This document shows positions 1 to 10,008 of a stretch of 64,000 bases of DNA, piece after piece (the first letter of the stretch is position 1; every line of letters starts with the position of its first letter). A program made the translations under genes and the position numbers. This DNA comes from Rhexocercosporidium sp. MPI-PUGE-AT-0058 (Eukaryota; Ascomycota; Leotiomycetes; Helotiales): positions 124,001-188,000 of the forward strand of contig JAGTJL010000008.1 of the NCBI GenBank assembly GCA_020746875.1, given 5' to 3'. The notes below the pieces were generated by a model. That model ran no database searches. It saw only the letters and a list, made by a program, of their open reading frames with translations, and was not told the origin of the DNA.

Positions 1-86
1 TCTCCATTTCCTACGACATTCGAGCATGGCATATTCGTATTTGTATACGTCTTATTCTCCCAAACATACCCGAGATTACACGCTTT

Positions 87-575
87 TCAGTCAGCGAATT
101 TCAGCAAAGGATGGTAAATGGCCATACAACAAGCACCAGCGGCAGCATCGTCCGGTGGAGGATAGAATGGAATATTGCCGTTATGTACAAGCCCAAGGTC
201 ACTTAATAGTTAATTACAGTCATCTGGTACTCGCAGGAGTAGACCTGAGGAAGTTAATGATTGCGTCTTGAGCCCCAGAGATAAACTGACCTGGTTCCAG
301 CAGCCTTGAATCCAGCATCCAATGTTCCCCGCCAGCCAAGCACCACCGCATCCTTGCATACATTTCTGTTTGAGCTCAGTGCCTGATTACGTGGTGGAAT
401 CACAAGATCTGACACAACCAGCAGCATCGTCCACTCGTGCCTGGTAACACGCAAGAAAGCCGTCGGTATCAACACATCCTTCGCCTATGGGGTTCCAGTT
501 CCTTGTATTGGCAACACCTGCAGATGCAAGCACAACAGCCACGAGGGAATTGCGAACATATGAGGATGAAACCAT
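87..575 (-). pseudogene. Relic of a small secreted cysteine-rich protein
   Basis: From the ATG at 575 the frame gives a signal-peptide-like start (MVSSSYVRNSLVAVVLASAG) and then regularly spaced cysteines (GCVD, LACYQ, GCVRSC). An in-frame TAA follows the STT residues, and the same frame resumes with KCMQGC, GCWIQGCWNQ. A GTCAGT..CTCAG intron of about 46 nt would then join to VYSCEYQ. After another stop, a shifted frame gives NIPFYPPPDDAAAG and ends at 87-89. From memory, this order (signal, Cys pairs, CW.Q..CWNQVYSCEYQ, proline-rich tail) resembles a fungal family of secreted cysteine-rich proteins of unknown function. The stop (CAA to TAA would explain it) and the frameshift make an intact product unlikely. 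The family assignment is inference; the lesions are seen directly. Confidence 0.55.
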
Positions 576-1889
576 TGCTGGTAACTAACTGTTTTTACCG
601 TTAGAAAAACTGTGAAGTTAGATCAAAGACACCGGAAAAGGCGAGGGGAACTTGACAAGAAGTACATGGCGTGAGCTGCACCCGAACAAACTTACCAACG
701 GCGGTATGACACACCCTCAATGCAAAGGGTTTCCCTTGGCTCAGACGTAATTCAGCCTCAAAATCGATTTTACCCCTTTCGCACTGTTGAAGACGTTCAA
801 CCGTCCAGTAAAAGCTCGAAAACAGTTTCATGGATCTTGTCACTGAGGCTATTGCAACCCTTGAAAGTCCGGATGGCTGGAATGGTTGGAGAACATACCA
901 TTTCCGAAGGGTTGCATGCTAGCTGAAGTGGTGCTCTCTTGACTGAGACAATGCGAGACGACTTGTGGCCCGTATTTAGACTCACCGACTTGCTTCAAAT
1001 ACGACAACATGACTGTAAACATCTTTATAGATACCCTCATTCCGGTCATTGTTTCGCAGAAACGACAGTCGTTCGCCCACTTTTTCATCGGTTGGGGTCT
1101 TTCTCACTTGGCTGTCGCTGAGAATTGAAGTCCGCCTACAGACAGTGGGGTAGGAAGGACATCGTTTATACCCACAGGAGGACCCAAAACTTACAATCTT
1201 TGGGGAGGGTCAGAAAAATTTGATGGGGATTTCAAAAAATCTTCACTGGCCATGAATCAAGATTTCTAGCCCTAGCGGGAGGGATTGGGGAATGCTCGCG
1301 CTGTGAGGTGAGGCGTTGGCCTAGCGAGTCTTGATTGGTGCAGGTGCGAGTTTAGGGTTGCTTCAAGCGTGTTCAAGTATTGCGAGGAGCAATCTATGGG
1401 CAGATAACTATCGTATACAAGCAATGTCAATTAGAAATATCAATATTCCGAAGCTATGGGTCTCTGAGGCGGCTGTTGTGAGATGAAGGCAAACTTTTAT
1501 GTTTTCTATGCGATCAGGGTCGGGCCGGCCCATAATCAGTCAATCATAGCAGGTGGGAGTATGTATATGATCTCTGGTACGAAAGCCACTGTGGGATACT
1601 TTCCGAGTCAAGCTCGATATTGCGCGCTATTGCAAGAAGTGGGCAATAAAACATTGAGTATTTTAAGCGCCACACAATGTCTATCTTCTCATGTAGCAAC
1701 AGCATGCTCGCTGCTGAGACTGGGCATCGGTGCATGCCTGAGATCGTTCATTTCTGCAGGATATAATCAGATCAATATAGCTTAGCACAAGCGCAGAGCT
1801 TTTATTCGTGGCCAAACTATGCGACTTCTACTCTTGTCGCTTCACTTCCTTCCCCTTCTTTCGATACAACCTCGTTTCCCACGACTCAT
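576..1889. other. Intergenic, no gene recognised
   Basis: Only short overlapping frames without domains, good starts or splice structure are present. I see no repeat or RNA gene. The stretch separates two relics and may itself contain decayed sequence. Confidence 0.5.
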
Positions 1890-3330
1890 TCATCGCCAAT
1901 CTTCAATATGCACCCTGGTCCACGGGCTTCGCTCTCTTAGTGGCTTACCATAGCATTTCAAAATAAAAGGGATAGACACCATCAATACAGCTAGTGCAGC
2001 CAGTATAATGATTGTCCTTAGATTACCAAGGTGGTACATTTGAGTACTAAATAAAGGGAAGCTTGCACTGAGAACATTTCGGACAAAACTGATGTCGGCA
2101 AGCGTAGAGGCGAAAAATCTCCGTTTGAATTCATCACTATGTTCGTCAAATGCAGAAGGCTGATATACGAAAAGCCTTACAGAAGTCCTCCGTGTAAGGA
2201 TGTGTCATTGGAACCAACGTGCAAAAGCTCTATCCCCAAGGTGTACTGTAGTTGGTTCAGGCGAACCGAAATAAAGAGATAGGAAAAGTAATTTCCGCTA
2301 GTTTCCCATCACTCGTGACTCTAGGGTATTCCTTCTCATCTTCTTGTTGACCTCCAGCTAGTAACATGGCCCCTGAAATATGGCATTTGTGACGGGCCCT
2401 AGCAGACTGCCAATACAGATGCCTAGAAAACACAGTCATATGTCGATCAGCCTGAATCCATGGCCGTCTGGACAAAACACAATCACGAATGCTATGGTGA
2501 AGAGTAATGAGAGGCAAAAGAGCTAGCCATTGTAGATGGCGCAAGACTGGACCATCGCTTCGGTGACAAGGAAGATGAAGGACCGTGTGAGCGTTTCCTG
2601 GAGGAGAATTGAAGCAGCCACCTTCATTCGTTGAACTTGCGGGACAGGTGCTCTGGTATTCGACGACTCGGACACACGGGAGAGAATTATCTTGTAATTA
2701 GCGTGTTTCGTAGATAATCAAAGTCAAAATAATCCAGGTTTGGACAGAGATTCCCAGTAAAGTCCACAATACTTCGTGGAACTTACGGGGTGCAGCAACG
2801 GTGATAACAGCAAGGGCCCGAATAGAGTAGCACCTGAGAAGTTTTAGCATACTGCTTTTTGGGTGGGAGCGGAAGGAAACAGAAAGATGCTACAAGAAAG
2901 ACAGACATGGCTGGACCCGTATCGTGTAACTCCCAAACTGCAATTGTACCATCGACATTGCCAATCTTTACCGAGGAAAACATGCCCGACAGCAGCCTCA
3001 AGACCAAGAATCTGCCTAGCTTTTTAGCCAAAGTGGCCCCCGATATGAACATGAGATGTATTCCGTAGCCGACAATGTAAACTGGACTGCGGCCAAAAGC
3101 CTGTTTCAATCAGCTGGAGCTCATATCGCGTGAATCGCACACCCCTGACAATGGCACTTAAGTCATTGGTCCAAGTGCCTTTCCCAACACATGAAAGGAC
3201 TCAACCCTAACGCACCCACCTCAGTCGAAACACCAAACGTCTCCCTCGTCATCTTCTCCGTCGGTAATCATGTGTATCAAGTACCGGTCAGACTCGGCGT
3301 TAGACTTCCGAGAAACTGTTCTTAGAACGT
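1890..3330 (-). pseudogene. MFS drug:H+ antiporter relic (DHA1-like)
   Basis: Fragments in the right order for a 12-TM DHA1-type exporter are scattered over three frames. Near 3250-3200 lies FGVSTEVGALGLS. After a frameshift comes VLGKALGPM, followed by a TAA. Then a probable intron ends in CTGAT..ACAG, and from 3109 comes FGRSPVYIVGYGIH, with LVLRLLSGMF further on (loop 2-3 and the TM4 region). Near 2300 is ITFPISLFRF, like the ITFPIGLFWFAWT segment. Near 2080-1950 is FPLFSTQMYHLGN with a last TM and a charged tail ending in a TGA at 1890-1892. Frames change several times and whole TM segments cannot be read. The transporter identity rests on motif order; the substrate is unknown. Confidence 0.7.
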
Positions 3331-4073
3331 AACATTGGGAGGAAGAATAAGAGACGCCCGTGAGCACTAGGCCGGTCCAATCAAGTATACTAGGGCCGTG
3401 GAGTTCGTGTTCTCATATTCCGCTAAATAATTGAGAAAATTCGTGATATACGGGTGCGTCCGGCGTGACATTGATGGAAGTGGTGACAGGAGCCAGGAGC
3501 CAGGAGCCATGTACAAGTTACTGCCCCGTTTTCAGACTGCAAAGTGTTCTAATCAGTGCAATCATTGACTATGCACAAGAGATAATCAAGAAGAAAGCTG
3601 ATCTTTCAATGTATGGAGAGGAGGATGGTAGAAATTGATAATTTATCAAGCACTAAGCAGACAGCAGAGAGGAGGAGTAAAGAAGAACACCATCAAGCAA
3701 AGAAGCTGCGACTCAATTCATAGTGTGTCGAAGGATGTCCAGAACGAATTATGATCAGCAGCATGCGAACGAAGTCCAGTGTCGCGGTCGTAAAGGTTGA
3801 ACGGAATTTTTCCAAGTACAAGTGACTGTAATTGAATACCTGGCAGCACAGTACTCGACCACCAGCCACTTTGCGTGATGGTCGGCTGCTCTCCAGATAT
3901 CAAACTTGACAGTGATGATAAAATACTCACAAATCTTGTGGTGCTTTGCCAGAACTTCAGTAAACAAAGTCCTGGATATCCGCCAAACCAAAGCATCAAC
4001 AAAAAATGTACCAAAGAAGAGCTTGACTCTGACCTTTGAGATAGATACATTCATTGTTGGGGCCGGAATGCCT
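3331..4073. other. Intergenic between MFS relic and ZNF830-like gene
   Basis: Several overlapping frames of about 110 codons lie on both strands at 3.7-4.1 kb, but none has a recognisable motif. The right end must hold the 3' UTR of the minus-strand zinc finger gene. Any N-terminal remnant of the MFS relic would also fall here. Confidence 0.5.
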
Positions 4074-4766
4074 CTAAAACCCATCCTCGTCATCTTCATC
4101 CTCATCGTCGTCCTCTTCTTCTTCTTTCTCTGCTACTTCCTTCTCAGCCGCCACCACGGCCACGACCGCTCTCTTTCTCAATTCCTCCCTCTTTTCACGT
4201 AGCCTCTTAACTCTCGCCTCCAAGCTCTCCATTTCCTCTAACTCTTCCTCCATCTTTCTTGCTGCATCCTCCTTCTCTCCTTCCACGTCTAATGCAACAC
4301 TCTCCTCTTTCACAATATCCGCTGTCATCATCGCGGGTGCTGATATCACTGCATCATTTGCCTGCTTCACTTCCGCTTCCGCCGTGGCAATATCTGCCTC
4401 GAACGCAGCCCATTCATCTTCGTCAACCTTAGCCACTGGTTTCGACGGTGTCGCTGGTCGAGAGGGCATTTCGATCGTCTCGCCTTGTCTATCAAAAAAT
4501 CCATCCGGAAGACCATTTGCGGGTTTACTTCGCTTTCTAGTAGTCTCTTCTCCTTCTTCGTCATTCGCTTTCCGTTTCTTCGAAGTACCTTCTTTCTCTA
4601 CACGCATCATATGCCCGGCAGATCGGAGGTGTCCATCCCATAACACATCCTTCATCTGCAAGTGGCAGATTGTACAGGAGAGACCACCAGTAGAATAGCT
4701 TGCGTACTGGTGCTGTATCCGACGAGCGGCTCTTTCGTTCTTGAGGAGGGATCGAACGTCTGCCAT
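4074..4766 (-). CDS. ZNF830/CCDC16-like nuclear zinc finger protein
   Basis: Single-exon gene of 230 residues. A short N-terminal helix (DVRSLLKNERAARRI) precedes one C2H2-type finger with C31, C34, H46 and H52 (CTICHLQMKD...HLRSAGH). Next comes a basic stretch with KKRK and RKRSK that would serve for nuclear entry, then a central region with DEDEWAAFEADIA. A charged coiled-coil (about 165-200) and a very acidic tail of E/D runs end in DEDGF. This order matches the ZNF830 family, which in animals and yeasts associates with spliceosomal complexes; the splicing role here is inferred from the family. The gene is divergent from BYE1, and a GGGGA repeat lies 50 nt upstream of the start. Confidence 0.75.
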   Translation of the reverse strand: MADVRSLLKNERAARRIQHQYASYSTGGLSCTICHLQMKDVLWDGHLRSAGHMMRVEKEGTSKKRKANDEEGEETTRKRSKPANGLPDGFFDRQGETIEMPSRPATPSKPVAKVDEDEWAAFEADIATAEAEVKQANDAVISAPAMMTADIVKEESVALDVEGEKEDAARKMEEELEEMESLEARVKRLREKREELRKRAVVAVVAAEKEVAEKEEEEDDDEDEDDEDGF

Positions 4767-5851
4767 CTTGACTGGGTGTGGTGTAATGTGGGTTTGTATT
4801 GGGAGTCGGTAATATGGGGAGGGGAGGGGAGGGGAGGGGAGGGATGATCCAGACGTAGCTGTCTCTTGAAGATGTCTTCTCCTACACCAAGAACAATGAA
4901 TTAGAGGATCCGATAATCTGATTTCGAGGAAGACAGTCGCTCGTTACCTAGACTTTTGCGCGGATAGTTTCGTTGGAAGGGCTTCTTCAATGGACCGAAG
5001 ATTGATGATTACGGATGTGGTAGATGGGCTGAAATCAACGGGAAGCGTCGCAGGATTCGGTACTTCGACGAGGGAGCTGTAGACGTAGATTCGGAGCTCT
5101 AGTGGTTCACAGTACAACAAAGAGCTGTGCTGGTGGTGGGTATACAGCTTCGGAGACGGATAGGTCGAGACAGGAGAAGTCTCGTGGGATTAGAAGCTGA
5201 TGAGCTTTGGGTTGACAATACTAATCAAGGGTTGCCCGAGGATGGAAGGATTAAATCATCAGGTACCAGATTTTATCGTCTGCGTCGTCTGCGAAGGGAG
5301 ATGTTTCTGTGGAGATACGGCAGGAGAATTGTATTTGGTTTCACGGTGTATTGCAGTGCATTCATTGCTCAATGAAGCTGTGCTGGGTGGTATTGTATTT
5401 TCCGAGGTTCTAGCTCAAGCTTCCGCTCCCTTGATGCCGACCGCCGATTGCATCACATGACTCCCCGCAAAATAAACATCCCTCCAAAATCCAGCTCCGC
5501 TCTGGCTCTGGCTCTCCCAGCTTTTAGCTTCATGTCGCCGCTTTGCTTGCCTCCAACCTCAACTCTTCTCCAAGAACAACCACCTCACTTCACCGTCGAC
5601 AACAACACCCTCGCGAACTCTGCACGGCCTTATTGCAATCGCATTGTCTACGCGACACAACATTCAATCTTTGCCTGCTGCTACGCCTGCAAGCCGTGCG
5701 AGCACGCGTAGGGGCACAGTTCGATCTCGGCGCGTTCACAAAGATCTTGCTGGACAGCTTCATCTTGCTTCTCCATAGCTCGTAGGTCCTGATTGCATAG
5801 ATCGCGCAATCTGTCTGGAACTCGACATCATAATCGCGTGAAAGTCCAGTC
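4767..5851. promoter_or_regulatory. Divergent promoter region, ZNF830-like / BYE1
   Basis: About 1.1 kb between two start codons facing away from each other. It holds the GGGGA repeat near the left start and a C/T-rich stretch at 5480-5620, typical of fungal promoters and 5' UTRs. No coding frame in it looks real. Confidence 0.6.
4816..4843 (+). repeat. (GGGGA)n tandem repeat, G-quadruplex-prone
   Basis: Five perfect GGGGA units plus GGG, with more than four G-runs separated by single A bases. It lies 50-77 nt upstream of the ZNF830-like start, on the strand opposite the coding strand. The sequence fits an intramolecular G-quadruplex; formation in the cell is not shown. Confidence 0.8.
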
Positions 5852-8318
5852 ATGGCTGGTACGAATCCCCACCCCTCCTTTGGTCTTTACTTCCCAGCTA
5901 ACGTCAACAGACGAGCCTCGACGATCCGTCCGCGCGACGAAGGGCGTACACACAGGGAAGATGGATCTCGACTCTACCCCCGAACCAAAGAAGAAAGGAT
6001 CCAAGAAGAAGAAGGTCGAGAAGGAGGAAGAGCCAGAAGTCATTCGTTGTGTCTGCGGTGCTGTCAGTAGTCCAGAAGGAGACGAGGAGGCTTGGATCGC
6101 TTGCGACAACTGCACGGTCTGGCAACACAATGTCTGCGTCGGAGTAACTACATTCGAGGACGAGATACCAGAGCATTACCTTTGCGAGCAATGCGGTCCG
6201 GAAGGTCACAAGGAGCTGCTCGACGGATTGAAGAAGGGAATCAAGGTTTGGGAGGCACGTCAAAAGAAGCACAACATTCAGCAGGCCAAGGCTGAGAAGG
6301 CTGAGAAGGAAGAGAAGCCGTCAAAGGGTAAAAAGAAGGGCAAGAGAATCAGCGATACTCCTACCAACGGCAAAGGCAGCTCCCCCTCCACCCCTCTCAA
6401 GAAAGATACCCCTCGTGCTGGCAGTGCCAAGCGGAAGATCCGAGACGAATCTCAAGATGTACGTCCGCGTCTCCCCTCACCACAACTTTTGCTGACGGGT
6501 CAGGAACCCAAACCCAAGGTCCGCAAAGTGTCTGCTGCGCAGACGCCTCGACAAGAATCCCCCCCTTCCGACCTTCCAGTCAGGCTCTCTGATCTTCACG
6601 ACATCCTACAAGAGGGGGGGGCGAAGATCATCATGAAGACTCTCAAGTCTGCCATCTCCAGTGCTATCAACGATCGTGTCTACAGTCTGGCTCCAAATGA
6701 TACTCTCGATGCAAAGGTTGAACGTCTAGCCATTCAAGTCCAAGCTGCTGTCGCTGTCAACTACCTCGAGAAGCATTCGTACACCGCCAAATGTCGGTCC
6801 ATAGCCGCAAACCTTAAGACAAATCAAGACCTTACCAACCGCCTCCTCAAGCGAACATTACTTCCCCTTGACCTGGCATCCATGTCCTCGGATGATATGG
6901 CAAGTAAGGAATTGAAGAAAGAGGTGGCTGGACTCAAGGCCCGTGCAGACAAGCAAGCGATCATGGTCACAGATGATGGTCCAAGAATGCGACGAACTCA
7001 CAAGGGAGAGGAGGTTATTGAGGATGACAACTTTGCCATGGCAAACGATACTATGCCCACAGCTCGAAGACGAAGCATGCTAGATCCAAATGGACAGATG
7101 GCTGTCCGCTCCCGTGAGAATTCTCCTGGAAACCTCGAGCCCGAGGATATCGACTCTTACCGTAGTACGGATGATATCAGAGCCAATGCTGCCCCAAAGC
7201 TAGCTATTCAAACACGAAAGCCATCCCAGCCAGATTTCGATTACAACAAAGTCGTTTCTCAAGTCGCTCCATCACCCATCACATCCCAACACGTTCGCCG
7301 CGAATCTTCAAACAATGTGCCTCCAGTCAGTGGTCCAGGTGTTGACCCAGAGATTGACAAGATGCTTCAGGACGACGAGGGGGATTCCGATGCCTATGAG
7401 CCAGCCGAATATCCTACCGATCCTGACATCGTTTGGCAAGGCAATGTCACGATGGACTCAATTGCTAGATTTGCTGCCACAGCAAAGCACGTCGCAGGCT
7501 TTTCCGAGAAAGTCCTCGCGTCATGGAAGGACAACCTACAAAAGGATCTCAAAATTGCTGGACGCATTGATCAAGATAAGGCAAATGAATACCTTTGCAG
7601 CCTCCGGTATAGCCCTCCGACCGATGTTGCCGTTGTCAGCATCACCCCTTCCGGTGATTCTTCCAGCTCGGATTTCTATGCCCTGTATAACTACTTCGAG
7701 TCCAGGAAGCGGTATGGCGTTCTGACTAACAAAGGTTTGGGTAATATTCGTGACACCTACCTTGTCCCTGTTCCACCAAACCCAGGAAGCCTACCCGACT
7801 TCATCACCAACCTCGAAGGTCACAAGGTTCCAGAGATCCGCCCCGACCCAATGATACTTGTCGCCCTTGTTATTCGAAACGAGGTCAACGTAGAAGCCCA
7901 ACGATTTGACGCCGAGTCTCCTTCCGTCGTTAACCACGCACAACGTCAAATGTCGATATCCGGAGCAGGCCCTGCTATGTCACCAATCAATCCTCAGGGA
8001 GCTTTCAACACACCGCCGATGCATCAGCAAGGATTCCCTCACGATGATGCACAGCGTCGACAGGCCCAAGCCGAAGAGCAAAGAAAGATCGACGACCAGA
8101 GGGCGGGTGAGGCAACCGCAGGTGAGATTCTTGGTCCATACCAAGACGCACCCACCGTAGCATTTCTGATGCCACAGGCCTACCAGATGAGACCGGTTGA
8201 GTGGCAGATAATCCGTGGAATTCTCGAAGAGGACGAGAAGGCACGAGTTGACTTGCAACATATGAGTCAAGTCTTGGAGGTCAGAATGCAGAACCATGAA
8301 CAGCAAGCCCATCGTTAG
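5852..8318 (+). CDS. BYE1: BYE1-like transcription factor (PHD-TFIIS-SPOC)
   Basis: Start ATG 5852; a 52-nt intron (5859-5910, GTACGA..CTAACGTCAACAG) joins MA to DEPRRSVRATKG. The protein is 804 residues if the rest is unspliced. A PHD finger lies at about 47-97 (IRCVCG, ACDNCTVWQHNVC, LCEQC), a TFIIS central domain at about 226-345 (RLSDLHDILQEGG, LLKRTLLPLDLASM) and a SPOC domain at about 508-660 (DIVWQGNVTM to MILVALVIRNE). This is the order of yeast Bye1, which binds RNA polymerase II through the TFIIS-like domain and methylated H3K4 through the PHD finger. A 45-nt stretch at 6459-6503 (GTACGT..GCTGAC..CAG) reads through in frame but looks like an intron; removing it gives 789 residues. 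The C-terminus is Gln-rich. Confidence 0.9.
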
Positions 8319-10008
8319 GTTGGAATGGAACATGGATTGGCGAATGGATTGGTGAATGGATTGTAGATGGATTGGAGTTAGGGATTGTCTATGTAATGAT
8401 GTCTGTTAAAGCTTGCTTGCGGTTTATTTTTTGATGATGGGCCAGTCTAGATCTGGGTCTGAGTGTCGCAGATTACTTTGGCCTCGGCTAGCTTTAGTGT
8501 GTTTGATGTGGGGTGGGCGTCTTTTATGATACCATTATGAGATCATGGCCGGCTGGATAGTTAGGATCATTGATCTCTTCTTACTCCGTCTCTTCTGTAC
8601 ATACCCTTTCTGCGTTTGAAGCGCTAAAATTGAATTGAGTCTATGAAGTTGAAAGGGTTTGTTTTGTTACGTTTTGATGGATCGACCACCAACGAGTTGG
8701 TGCAATTATGTCTTGGAAGTCCTCGATATCAAATTCCATGGCCGGATTTACGAGGATGAATACTTCATTGATATAACTGCTCTGTGCTTGAAACCCCTCA
8801 GGGGACTTCGATGAGAGTGATTAATTACATGGTCAAATATTGGGCGAGGATGGAAATATTGGATCTCGGTGTTGCGAAGGGGGCCGAGGGGCATCATCTT
8901 CGATGTTATATGCTGGCTTTTGTGGGTTGCACAGATTGGGATTTGTGCGCAATTGTCTGTCCTGCTGATCACGGCGACAAAGCATGAGGTTCAATATCTC
9001 CCTGGAGAAAAAGCAACGTCCAGTACTGCACTACATAAGTTGTAAGAGCTGACTCGACCTTTCAAGTCCCACGAAACAATCACGACGCAGATAATAAGCG
9101 GACTTATTATCGTGGAAGGCCAGCTGGCGATACAATTACAGTTTCTTTGGCGGTGTCCTCTTTCGCTGATGGTTGTTCCGACTCCCCGCGCGCGAGGCGA
9201 GCCATGCGTGAGCACTGGAAGCTGTATGGAGGCAAATCTTTACAATGCAGTACCAAGGAAAATACAGCACAATTAAAAACTTTCTTTGAGATCAAAAATT
9301 TCGTCAGAGCCAAAGTCAGACGCCGTCAAATACGAGATGTATGTACACAATGGAGGAAATGAGGACAGGATGTAAACAAGCCGCTCGGTTGTTCGATTAC
9401 TCGGCTTTATATGAATGAAGTCCTTAGGTTCCCCCTTTCTATGACGGCGATCGCTCTCGGGACTTTGTCTCCGTTCTTTACGCAAACCCAGATACGAAAG
9501 GTACCTAGGTCTCTCATGTCTGTGGCGTGTAGACATCGTAGACATATCTCCGACTCCAATCGGACATGCAGTTGCTGCGTCAGCCGGTTAACACCCGTCC
9601 GCCGTGTTCAGTGATTGCAACCACAATATAGTACAAGGAAGTACCGGTCTCGTCGGTGCATTGAAAACGGTAACGCGGCAATCGGTCAACACAGTGTACG
9701 TGAAGTGACGATGCTTTAACGGATTACTTTCTTGCACCCCTGCACTACTGCAGATGCAAGGTAATGCAGAACCATCTCAACAATAATCACATGAGACCGT
9801 GTGTAATGTTCACAGTACCTATGCCAGCTCAACCCCCGGTCGGTTAGAGACCTAGGGGTACAGATCATGGCCACTACACTACATTGGAACGTACAAGACT
9901 ACATATACTGACCGCTCTTCCCTCCTCATCTCACGATTTTCATGTTCTGTTGGCATTCTCCGTCTTCTCTCCGATGTCTTGTCTTCCCCTTACAATTACA
10001 TCTACATC
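8319..10008. other. Intergenic, BYE1 3' region and promoter of CYP505 relic
   Basis: About 1.7 kb without a supportable gene; the frames are under 100 codons and lack motifs. The first few hundred bases should be the BYE1 3' UTR. The last 100 bases (C/T-rich, just before the ATG at 10009) look like the old promoter or 5' UTR of the P450 relic. Confidence 0.5.
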
